A stretch of DNA of 64,000 nucleotides from Glycomyces arizonensis DSM 44726 (lineage in GTDB: Bacteria; Actinomycetota; Actinomycetes; Mycobacteriales; Micromonosporaceae). Position 1 is the first letter of the stretch; every line of letters starts with the position of its first letter. Shown one piece after another: positions 8,476 to 18,236 of the stretch. The notes under the pieces are model-generated. The model was not told the origin of the DNA. It made no database searches and saw nothing but the letters and a program-made list of their open reading frames with translations. The translations under genes and the position numbers were made by a program. The stretch is taken from positions 21,429 through 85,428 of the forward strand of contig NZ_AXWO01000026.1 in NCBI RefSeq assembly GCF_000482705.1, written 5' to 3'.

Positions 8476-9342
8476 GTGGTGACACATGGACACGAAGCGC
8501 CATTGCGGCTGCTTCAAGACAATCCGAAACTCGCGACCGAGCTGTACTGCGGGCTGCTCGGCCGGCGCCTCCCGGACTACACCTCGGTCAAAGAGGGCTC
8601 CGAGGCCATGACTCGGAACGACAAGCCCGACAAGCGCGACTGCGACAACCTGGAGGTCTACTACCAGGACGAGAAGGCGGTATTCGCGCTGATCGTGGAG
8701 GTGCAGCTACGGCCCAGCGACGAGAAGCACTACTCATGGCCCGACTACCTCATCGCGGTGCGCAGCCGCCTGCGCTGCCCGGTCGCGCTGGTGGTGATCT
8801 GCCCGGACGCGGCCACCACCAAGTGGGCGGGCCTGCCGATCGAGACCGGGCACATGGGCTTCACGCTCGTCCCGTTCGTGATCGGCCCTGACCTGATCCC
8901 GGTCGTCACCGATCCCGACGAGGTCCGCGGCTGCGAGCAGATGGCGCTCCTCAGTGCCATGACGCACGGCGACGGCGAGAAGGGCCACGACGTCATGGCG
9001 GCGTTCGGGGGCGCCATCGCGAACCTCCCCAAGCACCTGCAGGTCAAGTACACTCGAATCGCAAGCAACACGCTCACGGACACCGCTCTGGGGCGACTGG
9101 AGGCCATCATGACCGACACTGTCTATCGCCGCAACTCCGGCAACTCGATCTTCCACCGCTTCGAAGCCGAAGGCGAAGCTCGCGGCGAGGCGAACATGCT
9201 GCTGCGCATCCTCGACCGGCGCGGTATCGCGGTCGACGCCGCGGCTCGGGACCGGATCGCCTCCTGCACCGAGATCGACCAGCTCGAACGCTGGGGCGAT
9301 CGGGCGCTGGAGATCGAGCGCGTCGAAGAGCTGTTCGACTGA
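8476..9342 (+). CDS. PD-(D/E)XK nuclease-fold protein, Rpn-like
   Basis: A 288-residue protein of a family common and often multi-copy in actinobacteria. The N-terminal half holds an Asp near position 56-60 (KRDCDNLEVYYQ) and the strand FALIVEVQLRPSDEKHYSWP, whose E-x-Q resembles the catalytic core of Rpn/YhgA-type PD-(D/E)XK nucleases. The middle reads VALVVICPDAATTKWA. The C-terminus has the family ending: GEARGEANMLLRILDRRGI, then IASCTEIDQLERWGDRALE and VEELF. Rpn proteins act in recombination and, in some bacteria, anti-phage defence; what this branch does is not known. It stands alone, divergent from the MoxR operon and convergent with the CHAT operon. GTG start; no strong ribosome site is seen. 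Confidence 0.75.
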   Translation: MVTHGHEAPLRLLQDNPKLATELYCGLLGRRLPDYTSVKEGSEAMTRNDKPDKRDCDNLEVYYQDEKAVFALIVEVQLRPSDEKHYSWPDYLIAVRSRLRCPVALVVICPDAATTKWAGLPIETGHMGFTLVPFVIGPDLIPVVTDPDEVRGCEQMALLSAMTHGDGEKGHDVMAAFGGAIANLPKHLQVKYTRIASNTLTDTALGRLEAIMTDTVYRRNSGNSIFHRFEAEGEARGEANMLLRILDRRGIAVDAAARDRIASCTEIDQLERWGDRALEIERVEELFD

Positions 9343-9355
9343 CCGACTTCTTCAC

Positions 9356-9390
9356 GAAAGCGGCCGGTCCTGACGGGGCCGGCCGCTTTC
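9356..9390. terminator. Bidirectional hairpin terminator
   Basis: A stem GAAAGCGGCCGG pairs with CCGGCCGCTTTC around a GC-rich loop, lying between two convergent genes. The stem ends are A/T-rich on both sides, so it can serve both the PD-(D/E)XK gene and the CHAT operon. Confidence 0.85.
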
Positions 9391-9436
9391 GCCGATGGGC
9401 GAACTCGGTCGCGCGGTCGGAGCGAATGAGGGGTGA

Positions 9437-11950
9437 TCAGGCCCCGAAGCAGACGAAGGGATGCCAGGGACGGTTCTCCCCCACGGCGGCGAGGGCTTCG
9501 GCGGGGGTCGCTCCGGCGGCGCAGCGGCGGTGGTAGTCGATCATCATCTCGGCGGCGAGCTCGTCGGGGACGCGCCCGAGACTGGAGACGACCGTGGAGG
9601 TTCCCGCGTGCAGGAGCGCGGCGGTGAACCCGAGCGTCTCGTTGCCGACGGCGACGGTGGAGCGCCCGAGGTCGCAAGAGGACAGCACGACGTGTCCGGG
9701 GGGCTGGTCGAGGCCGAGCAGCTCGTAGGCGTTGAGGGGACCTTGACCGAAGTCGAGCCGGGAGAACAGGACGTTGTCGGGCTCGTGGTGCCCGTGGGCC
9801 GCGAGGTGGGCGACGGAGGCACCGTCGAGTGCCTTGAGGACCAGTTCGGGATCGGAGTCCTCGGCACGCATGAGGTGCGCTCCAGGGTAGAGCGCGGCGA
9901 TCGCATCGATCTCAGTGTCCGCCGTGTTCAGTGCCTGCCCGGCCGCGACGAGAGCGGCTCCGGTCGCGCGGGTGCGGTTGACAGCGCGATACCAGGCCTC
10001 AGCAGAGGGAACGACGGTGACCGGCCGCCCGCGAAGCGGCGGGAGCAATGGCCAAGGCACCCAAGCGAGCTTGCTATGGGGCACTATGACGGCGGAATGA
10101 TCGCCGACGAAGCGGCTGATCGGCTTCCAAATGCCTTCCGCGAGCGTCTCCGCATTGCGGCGTACTGAGCCCTCGACGCTCTGGCGGAGACGCTCGGGAA
10201 GGCGGTACGGAGCGCCGAGCGCATCCAGGTCGGCCCCCAGCCGCCGTCCGGCTTCGACAGCCGGTTCGAGTTCGATCAACTCGACGTGCCGCAGGCCTCC
10301 TGCTCCTGACAACACCGCGCGCAGATGTCCTCCGGCATCGAAGAGGCTGATCACCACGGAATCACGGTCTTCGGCCAGGTTGTGAATGCTTTCAGCGGCT
10401 ATGCGCTCGGTCTGCTGTCCGGGGCCGGGTTTGGCCCGGTCGTACGCCCGGATCTCTTCCTCGAGCTCGCGGACGCGCTCAAGGGCCTCGGTCGCGTCCT
10501 TGCCCTCGACCTGGAGGTCCCAGAGACGCTGGCGTGCCTGCCGAAGACGCCCAAGCGCTTCTCGCGCATCCGGATCAGCGCTCGACTTCACGGGCGGAAT
10601 GCGAAGAGCCTGAGCGCGAGAGCGTTCGGCCCACCACAGCATCTCCCCCGGTTCACCGTGCTCGGTCGTGTGCACGAGCCCTCTGTTCGCGAGCTGCACT
10701 CCGAGAGCGGAGACTCCTGCCTGGAACTCGATTGAACCGAACTCGACACGGTACCTGTCGAGCAGGTTCAGCCCGGCGTGCAGTTCCGGCATGGGATCGC
10801 GCCCTTGCGCGGTCGCCAATTCGGCTTTGGCGAGATACCGCGCAAGGCTTTCGGCCAGCGCCTCGTAACCGGCGCCTTCCTGGGACTCGTCCAACAGCTC
10901 GTGAACGCCGTCGAACTTGCCGATTCTGATACGCGCTCTCGCCTCGAGGATTTTCGCCTGGTTCAGCCGAAGTGTCCATCCGCGGTTTTCCAACGCCTCG
11001 CACAGCCTGGCTACCTTGTCGGCGAAATTCACGCCTTCGTTATGCGAATCGAATTGCCCCTGGAGTATCAAGAGCTGCGCGAGGAACGCCATCGGTTCGT
11101 TGCCTTGGCGGTACAACGAATTCATGGCCTGCTTCGCCCATTCGCTGGCCGTTTCGAACTGATGGTATTCGAAACCGGCCACCGCGCGCCAGAACTCAAG
11201 AATCGCCGCTGTGCGCTGGTCTCCTGACAGTCGCAGTCCCGCAATGGCTTCCGCCCAATGCTCGGCGGCCTGCCGGTACATTCCGACATAGAGCAACGCA
11301 TCCGCATACGAGCCGAGGACGAACGCCTCGAGTTCGGGTGCGTGCCGCCGGTACTGGACGCGGACCTCATCGAACGCGCGAAGTGCCCTGGTCACATCAC
11401 CGAGGTCGAGCCACAGCAACGCCTCGGCATGCTGGGCCTTCGCCTGGTGGACCGGAATATCGAGGTTCGCGTACAGACTTATCGCGCGCTGAATGCTCTC
11501 CAGGCCGTTGTGCAGCTCGCCCAGGTCTCTCCATACCGCGGCTCGGTTGTGGAACAGTGCCGCATACATCCAATCCGGCCCGTTGGACTCCAAGAAGGGC
11601 TCAGCGGCCGCGAACCACTTGAGCGCATCATTCAGGCGACCGTTCTGCCAGAGGATGAACGCACGCTGATGCAGGAGCATGCCTCGTTCCTCGGGAGCGA
11701 TGAATTCTTCAGCATGATCAAGAAGGCGCAGGCCCATGGCCGAGTCGCCGAGATGTGCCAGGTTCACCGAGCGGACAGTGAGGATCCGAGCGATGAGCCG
11801 CGCTCGTGCGGTACCGGGCGGTGGTGGGTGTCCGGGATTCCATTCAACGAGCGCAAGTGCCTCTTCAAGGGTTTCGGCTGCTTCCACCATGCGACCACGC
11901 CGGTGCAGACGCTGGCCGCGCGAGAACAGGCGCCATACGCGGGAGAGCAT
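9437..11950 (-). CDS. TPR-CHAT caspase-like protease
   Basis: An 837-residue cytoplasmic protein. Residues about 10-440 are helical repeats of TPR type (for example AAETLEEALALVEWNPG and EQYRRHA-like turns). A helical linker rich in Arg/Glu (about 460-530) is followed by a C-terminal CHAT domain. The catalytic dyad of this caspase-like family is intact: His719 in AHLAAHGHHEPDN and Cys759 in VVLSSCDLGRS. The ending PWHPFVCFGA is also typical of CHAT. CHAT proteases are activated through their TPR parts, as in the CRISPR-associated craspase. It is the last gene of the subtilase-sigma-regulatory-CHAT operon, ten bases after the preceding stop, so it is presumably co-expressed with those genes. 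The target is unknown. Confidence 0.92.
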   Translation of the reverse strand: MLSRVWRLFSRGQRLHRRGRMVEAAETLEEALALVEWNPGHPPPPGTARARLIARILTVRSVNLAHLGDSAMGLRLLDHAEEFIAPEERGMLLHQRAFILWQNGRLNDALKWFAAAEPFLESNGPDWMYAALFHNRAAVWRDLGELHNGLESIQRAISLYANLDIPVHQAKAQHAEALLWLDLGDVTRALRAFDEVRVQYRRHAPELEAFVLGSYADALLYVGMYRQAAEHWAEAIAGLRLSGDQRTAAILEFWRAVAGFEYHQFETASEWAKQAMNSLYRQGNEPMAFLAQLLILQGQFDSHNEGVNFADKVARLCEALENRGWTLRLNQAKILEARARIRIGKFDGVHELLDESQEGAGYEALAESLARYLAKAELATAQGRDPMPELHAGLNLLDRYRVEFGSIEFQAGVSALGVQLANRGLVHTTEHGEPGEMLWWAERSRAQALRIPPVKSSADPDAREALGRLRQARQRLWDLQVEGKDATEALERVRELEEEIRAYDRAKPGPGQQTERIAAESIHNLAEDRDSVVISLFDAGGHLRAVLSGAGGLRHVELIELEPAVEAGRRLGADLDALGAPYRLPERLRQSVEGSVRRNAETLAEGIWKPISRFVGDHSAVIVPHSKLAWVPWPLLPPLRGRPVTVVPSAEAWYRAVNRTRATGAALVAAGQALNTADTEIDAIAALYPGAHLMRAEDSDPELVLKALDGASVAHLAAHGHHEPDNVLFSRLDFGQGPLNAYELLGLDQPPGHVVLSSCDLGRSTVAVGNETLGFTAALLHAGTSTVVSSLGRVPDELAAEMMIDYHRRCAAGATPAEALAAVGENRPWHPFVCFGA

Positions 11951-11960
11951 TCTTCATATG

Positions 11961-12494
11961 CTACAGCCGCACTGCGGGCGTCACGACGACCGCTGGCAGC
12001 CCCTCTCGCTGGAGGGTCTCATCAGGGCGAATCACCAGCTGGAACATTTCTCCGTGCGGAAGTCCCTCCAGCACGAAGCGCCCGCTCTCATCGGTCGTAG
12101 CCTTACGCGTGCCCTCAGGATTTCTGAGTTCGACGACATATGTTCCCTCAGGACCGATCCAGCCGTCGAGTCGCAACTCCTGCAGCGTGGAAGGCCTGGG
12201 CGTCACCATAACGGTGATGGCCTCGCAGTCGAATGTGATCGATGCGGGATCCCCTTGCCCCACGGCGAGTTCGGTATCTCCCCTCACGAGAGTGAACTCG
12301 GTGGGCCGGGATATGCCGGCCACACGGGCGTCGAGTTCCGCCTCGAGTTCAAGGGCGAAGAGCACACGTTCGTTGAGATCGTCCGGAATCGGATCGTCGC
12401 GATCATGCAGCTGGTCGATCACCGCCAGAATCCGTCGATCGCAGGAGTCCAACGACTCATTCTCACCCTGGTTTTCCCGTTCAGGCTGCGTCAT
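11961..12494 (-). CDS. Carboxypeptidase-regulatory-like protein of the sigma/CHAT operon
   Basis: A 177-residue soluble protein beginning MTQPERENQ. The N-terminal half is helical and acidic (RRILAVIDQLHDRD, then LNERVLFALELEAELDARV). The C-terminal half is beta-rich and resembles a carboxypeptidase-regulatory or transthyretin-like fold: TYVVELRNPEGTRKATTDESG followed by RFVLEGLPHG. It has no membrane helix, so it is not a classical transmembrane anti-sigma factor. Its ATG lies 14 bases inside the sigma gene, so translation is coupled, which makes it the best candidate for a partner or inhibitor of that sigma factor. That role is inference from linkage. Confidence 0.8.
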   Translation of the reverse strand: MTQPERENQGENESLDSCDRRILAVIDQLHDRDDPIPDDLNERVLFALELEAELDARVAGISRPTEFTLVRGDTELAVGQGDPASITFDCEAITVMVTPRPSTLQELRLDGWIGPEGTYVVELRNPEGTRKATTDESGRFVLEGLPHGEMFQLVIRPDETLQREGLPAVVVTPAVRL

Positions 12495-13095
12495 CGTCCC
12501 GCTCCTCACCTCTGCTCCAGCCGGGGTCGGCCAGGAGTGTCTTCCTCAGTTTGTCCAGGCATCGACCTCGTGTAGGGCCAATGCTTCCCCTCTTCATCCC
12601 CAGCGCTTCGGAGATGTCGTCGTAGTCGGGCCGGTCGACCGCCGCCACATAGGCGAGCAGTCGCCGGCACCGCTCAGGTTGGGCAAGGAATGCGCGCCGC
12701 ACGGCCTCGTGTTCGGTATCGCGGACGAGACCGTCCTCAATGCCTTCAATGACCGGCTCTTGGAGATCGATGGGGTCGGCGGCGATCTCGCGATGGGAGC
12801 CGCTGATCAGCTTCCAGGCTTCACGCCTGATCGTGGTGAGCAACCACTTCGTCAACGCGCGCGGTTGTTCCAGCTCGGTTCCCGGGCGCCACAGGCGAAG
12901 CCACGCGGTCTGGACGGCGTCGGCCGCGCTCTCGCGATCGAGACCCGCCCGGCGCGCGGCCCTCCAGAGCAGCACGTTGAGTTCCTCGACAAGAATGCGT
13001 TGGGCTTTCTTGTCGCCGGCGCGCGCGGCGATGTACAACCGCCCGCGCCGGTCGTAATCCACAGCTGCCACAGATTGAGCTGAAGTCGCGTTCAT
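12481..13095 (-). CDS. ECF-type RNA polymerase sigma factor
   Basis: A 204-residue sigma-70-like protein of extracytoplasmic-function type. Region 2 is visible as GLDRESAADAVQTAWLRLWRP, and region 4 as DYDDISEALGMKRGSIGPTRGRCLDKLRKTL, where the GxxRGRCLDKLR helix contacts the -35 element. Between them lies an acidic linker. The start is nine bases after the subtilase stop, and the end overlaps the next gene by 14 bases. Being inside an operon with two proteases, it probably controls that operon or a linked stress response. There is no membrane anti-sigma factor next to it. Confidence 0.9.
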   Translation of the reverse strand: MNATSAQSVAAVDYDRRGRLYIAARAGDKKAQRILVEELNVLLWRAARRAGLDRESAADAVQTAWLRLWRPGTELEQPRALTKWLLTTIRREAWKLISGSHREIAADPIDLQEPVIEGIEDGLVRDTEHEAVRRAFLAQPERCRRLLAYVAAVDRPDYDDISEALGMKRGSIGPTRGRCLDKLRKTLLADPGWSRGEERDDDAA

Positions 13096-13104
13096 TACTT
13101 CAGG

Positions 13105-14649
13105 CTAGCGGTTCTTCAACCGTTTGAGGGCCCCGTGCGCCCACGCTGCAACCTGCACCGAATCATCCACTTCGGGCATACCGCTTTCGGTCATCTCGTT
13201 CATCAGGAACGCGGCGGCGAGCGGCGCGGCGAATGAGGTACCACCCCAGACGGCGTAACCGGCGGAGAAGTCATCGGGATCGTGGCTCTCCCGGTGGCGA
13301 TCGGCGAACGACGCCCGCGCACGTCGGTCAGGCATCAGTGATCCCTTGGCTTCGCCCGGGAACGTGCTGACCAGCCCGGCGCCGGTCGCGAAGCACGAGA
13401 CCCAAGGGCCGTCGTTCGAGAACATCGCGACGTTCTGGTTGGGATTCAGCGCACCGACGCTCAACACCGGCGCCGATGTCTCGGGCCGGGGATACGCGGC
13501 GAAGGCCGCCGGGTAGAACGGACGGTCCGACGACTGGTTCCCGGCCGCGGCGACCACCGTGACGCCGAGATTGGTCAGTCGTTCGATGGAGGAGCCGATC
13601 CAGCCACCGGGCGGGTCGTCGGGGTTCTCATCGACATACCCCATCGCCAGCACGACCACATCGACTCCGATCGCCTCGGAGTCGCCGCCTCGAGCGGCTT
13701 CGACCTGATCGGCGACATGGTTGAGAGCACCGACCACCTCATGTTCGTAAGCCAGGCCGTCGTTGTGGACCACTCGGAGCGAGTACACCTGAGCGTCGGG
13801 GGAAATCTGGCGGATCAAACCCGTCATGAAGGTGCCGTGCCCGAAATGACTCGCCACTTCGCCCAGCAGCGTGGGCTCGTGGACCGGACCGTCCCAGGGC
13901 GTGTCGAGCGGCAGCGCCGGAGAGTCGGCCTGGCTTCCCAGACGACGCTGGAACTCCTCGTCGACCACTACGAACGTGTCCTCGCCCTCGGAGCGGTCGG
14001 AGACGTCGAATGCCGCGTGCGACTTCGGAACACCGGTGTCGAGTATTGCTACCCGAATACGCCTGTCCATGCTCCTCCGCAACGGCATGGGGTTCACCAT
14101 GTCGACTGGGATCCGCCCCAACGGGCGAAGATGCGAGGCTGCGGCGGGAGGTTCGGCACCACTGATGCCTGGCGTGCCTTTCGAGCAGACCATCAAGTGT
14201 TCCAATCGCACCTTGTCTGCCACTTCGGCGGGGAGACGGCCCTCACCCATAGCGGTCCTGAACCGCTGGATCAGCGCCCATGCGTCGACAGCAGTCGGAT
14301 CTCCCTGGCCGCCAAGCAAAACAGGTACCCGGTGGGATCCTTGACCGGGCACGATCGCAGTGGAGGACTGACAGTCGAGCCGCAGTCCGATCGGTTTCAC
14401 GGTGCTTTCGAGTCGCCTGCGCACCGCGTCGTCGAGAATGATCGACTCGTCGATCAGGAGATGGTCGTAGCGGTAGATCGTGCCGACGGGCATCGGCTCG
14501 CCGGGGGCCCGCACCACCTGGCCAGGGCGCAGCACACGTCCACTGTGCCGATCCAGAGTGGTCGCCGAGATTGCCGGCACGCCGCTCATTCGGTCACGCC
14601 TCGGGTTCGGTTCCAAGTGGGGTTCTTCGTCGGCGAAGATCAGACGCAT
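13105..14649 (-). CDS. Cytoplasmic S8 subtilisin-like serine protease
   Basis: A 514-residue subtilase with a complete catalytic set: Asp204 (VAILDTGVPKS), His271 (FGHGTFMTGLI), the oxyanion Asn371 (VVAAAGNQ) and Ser472 (GGTSFAAPLAA). There is no signal peptide or membrane helix, so it should stay in the cytoplasm, unusual for a subtilase. About 190 N-terminal residues before the catalytic domain are of unknown fold. I chose ATG 14649 because AGAGGAG lies just upstream; an earlier in-frame start would add 31 residues of poor character. It heads the operon with an ECF sigma factor, a regulatory-like protein and a TPR-CHAT protease. It could process the sigma partner or the CHAT protein, which is inference. 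Confidence 0.9.
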   Translation of the reverse strand: MRLIFADEEPHLEPNPRRDRMSGVPAISATTLDRHSGRVLRPGQVVRAPGEPMPVGTIYRYDHLLIDESIILDDAVRRRLESTVKPIGLRLDCQSSTAIVPGQGSHRVPVLLGGQGDPTAVDAWALIQRFRTAMGEGRLPAEVADKVRLEHLMVCSKGTPGISGAEPPAAASHLRPLGRIPVDMVNPMPLRRSMDRRIRVAILDTGVPKSHAAFDVSDRSEGEDTFVVVDEEFQRRLGSQADSPALPLDTPWDGPVHEPTLLGEVASHFGHGTFMTGLIRQISPDAQVYSLRVVHNDGLAYEHEVVGALNHVADQVEAARGGDSEAIGVDVVVLAMGYVDENPDDPPGGWIGSSIERLTNLGVTVVAAAGNQSSDRPFYPAAFAAYPRPETSAPVLSVGALNPNQNVAMFSNDGPWVSCFATGAGLVSTFPGEAKGSLMPDRRARASFADRHRESHDPDDFSAGYAVWGGTSFAAPLAAAFLMNEMTESGMPEVDDSVQVAAWAHGALKRLKNR

Positions 14650-14691
14650 GGGAGCTCCTCTCATTTCAGGGGTGTTATGCGGTTGTTCCTG

Positions 14692-14727
14692 TTGAGGAGA
14701 ATCTTCCTCGCGGTCGATTCTCCTCAA
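14692..14727 (-). promoter_or_regulatory. Perfect 12-bp inverted repeat in the subtilase operon leader
   Basis: TTGAGGAGAATC and its exact complement are separated by a 12-base loop, 43 bases upstream of the subtilase start. It could be an operator or a leader-RNA hairpin. Its arms carry a GAGGAGA sequence resembling a ribosome-binding site. Confidence 0.6.
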
Positions 14728-14831
14728 CTTCTGCCGGGTCATGGGTCCCGGTGCTATTCGTTTTGTCGGGAGGCACTCAAGCCCGGAACGCGGCTGTCGT
14801 CACGGGCTGGACGGGTTTCTTCCGCGTTCAA

Positions 14832-14859
14832 CGTATAAGAGCACTCGTCTCAGGGTCAG
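14832..14859 (-). promoter_or_regulatory. Candidate promoter of the subtilase-sigma-CHAT operon
   Basis: On the minus strand CTGACC and TATACG are spaced 16 bases apart, a moderate match to a vegetative promoter. Transcription from here would give a leader of about 180 bases containing the inverted repeat. An ECF-specific promoter elsewhere in 14650-14890 is equally possible. Confidence 0.35.
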
Positions 14860-14891
14860 ATACACGGCAGGCGGGAATTTCTCGGGATTGC

Positions 14892-15065
14892 AAGCGCTCG
14901 ACCGGTGTTTCAGACATCGGCGGCGTTCGGGCCCGCCTTCAGGAGTCGGCGGCGTTCCGGCTCGCGTTTCGGGGTCTACGGCGTTCTTGCCTGCGTTTCT
15001 GGAGTGTGGGGCGCCCGGTCCCCGTATTTCGGCACGGCGCTGCTTCGGCTCGCGTCTCGTGGCGC
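14892..15065. repeat. Decayed 29-bp tandem repeat array
   Basis: About six contiguous units with a 29-base period begin at 14892, 14921, 14950, 14979, 15008 and 15037. The middle three share CGGCGTTC, then a G/C-rich stretch, then TTTC-like and GG(A/G)GTC motifs; the outer ones are more diverged. The array lies between DUF397 and the subtilase operon. No convincing protein is encoded in any frame. Confidence 0.7.
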
Positions 15066-15085
15066 GGGCCGGGGTCTCGGTTGTC

Positions 15086-15367
15086 TTACTCGCCCTTGTC
15101 CTCGGCGATCTCGACCATCGGTTCGTCTTCCCACGTCTCGATGTCGAACTCGCCGTCCTTGACGCCCTCGACGAAGGCCTCCCATTCCGCGGGCGTGTAG
15201 ATGAGGAGGTCGCCTTCGGGGTTCTCGGCCATGCGGAGGGCCACCAGGCCGTTGTCGGCGTAGCCGATCTCCAGGGCCGCAGGGGTGCCGTCCTCGCGCA
15301 TCGTGCGCTCCCAGCGGGCCGCCGCCGTGTCGAACTCGCCTTTGAGGGGATGCTCACGCTTCGTCAT
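15086..15367 (-). CDS. DUF397 domain protein
   Basis: A 93-residue protein. The C-terminal part matches the DUF397 pattern: VALRMAENPEGDLLIYTP, then EWEAFVEGVKDGEFD. This small-protein family is very common in Streptomyces and relatives and usually sits beside an XRE-type helix-turn-helix regulator. Here there is no such partner on either side, which is slightly unusual. The N-terminus (KGEFDTAAARWERT) is also divergent. The chosen ATG excludes 24 earlier residues that overlap the pruA terminator. Function unknown; some members work with their regulator in development. Confidence 0.8.
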   Translation of the reverse strand: MTKREHPLKGEFDTAAARWERTMREDGTPAALEIGYADNGLVALRMAENPEGDLLIYTPAEWEAFVEGVKDGEFDIETWEDEPMVEIAEDKGE

Positions 15368-15381
15368 CGCCCAAGCATAAA

Positions 15382-15407
15382 GGGCTCGGACCGTCCGGTC
15401 CGAGCCC
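15382..15407 (-). terminator. Terminator after pruA
   Basis: A perfect 12-bp stem (GGGCTCGGACCG and complement) with a two-base loop lies 97 bases past the pruA stop. On the minus strand it runs into TTTATGC. The DUF397 gene starts just beyond it. Confidence 0.8.
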
Positions 15408-15503
15408 CCGTATCGGTGATGTCGGCCCCGCGGCGGCACTCGTTCACGGTTCCTTCGCGGTGAAGAGCCGTGAGCGAGTGCCGAGGGCCTGCGAGAGGTG
15501 AGT

Positions 15504-17132
<1,629 letters not shown>

Positions 17133-17142
17133 CGCACTCTCC

Positions 17143-17178
17143 CATAGATTCGATGGCAACTGAAAGAAAAGATCTATG
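17143..17178 (-). promoter_or_regulatory. Inverted repeat upstream of pruA
   Basis: CATAGAT and ATCTATG form a 7-bp inverted repeat 22 bases apart, 11 bases before the pruA start, in unusually A/T-rich DNA. It is a candidate operator for a proline-responsive regulator, but such a short repeat could be chance. Confidence 0.35.
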
Positions 17179-17336
17179 ATTCCGAGGCTACCGTACGGCC
17201 TCCGCTCTCGCCATCTTCGCACAGTCGCGGCCCGGTGGCCCGCCGCGAAGGGAACAAAGGCGCCCCGGCGTGCTTCAGGCCTGCCGCGGGACCGGTGTGA
17301 TGCAGCCGCCGATGGACGCGTCCGTACTCTGGGCGG

Positions 17337-18236
17337 GTGACCGATACACAGGATTCACCGGCCGTGACCGACGAGGCGGCCGCCGAGACCGTTCCCCAGC
17401 CGAAGCGCGAGGGCCGCGCCGTCACCGTCGTGCTCGGCATAGGCGCGCTCGCGGCGCTGGTCGGCGTGCTCGTCTCGCTGTACGCCCTGACCGGCATGGC
17501 CGACGGCCTCGACGAGACCGGCGTGATGACGCTGGCGCTGAGCCTGTTCAGCCCCATCATCATCGCGATATTCGCCGGTGCCGTCGGCGGCGTCGTCGCC
17601 TCCCGCGTCAAGGGCCCGCGCCGGGCGCTGGCCGCCGCCGGGTTCGCCGTCGTGGGGCTCGCCACCGCGGGCGCGGCCTACGCGCTGTTCAGCGTCGACG
17701 CCGCGATCGCGCTCGCGCTCGGGCTCGTCCTGCTCGGCTCGGCCGTGGTCGGCGGCCTGTTCTCGCTGCCGCGACACCGCCTCCCGGTCGTCGCCGGGCT
17801 CATCGGCACGCTGCTGCTGCTCGCGCTCATGTTCCTGCGCGGCGTCCTGGAGACGTCGCAGCAGAGCCTCTTCAGCGACCCGCTCGACGAGTACGGGGCG
17901 CTCGGCACCATCGCGCCGTTCGCCGCCGGGCTGGCGTGCGGGTTCGCCGCGTTCCTGTACCTGCGCTCGGCCAAGGCCGGGACGCGGCTGTACGGCTTCC
18001 TGTTCGCCGGGGCGATCCCCGGCGCGATCTGGCTGGTGTCGACGATCATCGCCCAGGTCGGCGTCGAGACGGTCCTGGCGATCGGCGTCGACGAGGTCGC
18101 CGTGCTCGACGAGGCGTACCTGACGCTGACGTTCCAGTGGCAGTACAACGGCGCCATGACCGTCCTGTTCGCCGGGGCACTGTGCTCGGTGCTGGCCTAC
18201 GGCATGCTGCTGCCGAGGCCCGCCAAGACGGCTTGA
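17337..18236 (+). CDS. Multi-spanning membrane protein of unknown function
   Basis: A 299-residue integral membrane protein with a 28-residue hydrophilic N-terminus rich in Asp, Glu and Thr, then about eight hydrophobic segments through the C-terminus (for example VTVVLGIGALAALVGVLVS and FSPIIIAIFAGAVGGVV). I see no transporter or enzyme motif. The GTG start has GGGCGG upstream. The stop abuts the stop of the convergent DUF4143 ATPase gene with no bases between them. Confidence 0.8.
   Translation: MTDTQDSPAVTDEAAAETVPQPKREGRAVTVVLGIGALAALVGVLVSLYALTGMADGLDETGVMTLALSLFSPIIIAIFAGAVGGVVASRVKGPRRALAAAGFAVVGLATAGAAYALFSVDAAIALALGLVLLGSAVVGGLFSLPRHRLPVVAGLIGTLLLLALMFLRGVLETSQQSLFSDPLDEYGALGTIAPFAAGLACGFAAFLYLRSAKAGTRLYGFLFAGAIPGAIWLVSTIIAQVGVETVLAIGVDEVAVLDEAYLTLTFQWQYNGAMTVLFAGALCSVLAYGMLLPRPAKTA

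Noticed and set aside
12481..12494. Frameshift between the sigma factor and the next gene
   Set aside because: The short overlap has a proper stop and a new ATG; both products are complete, so it is normal translational coupling.
14892..15065. 29-bp repeats as a CRISPR array
   Set aside because: Units are directly contiguous without spacers, so it is a tandem repeat, not a CRISPR.
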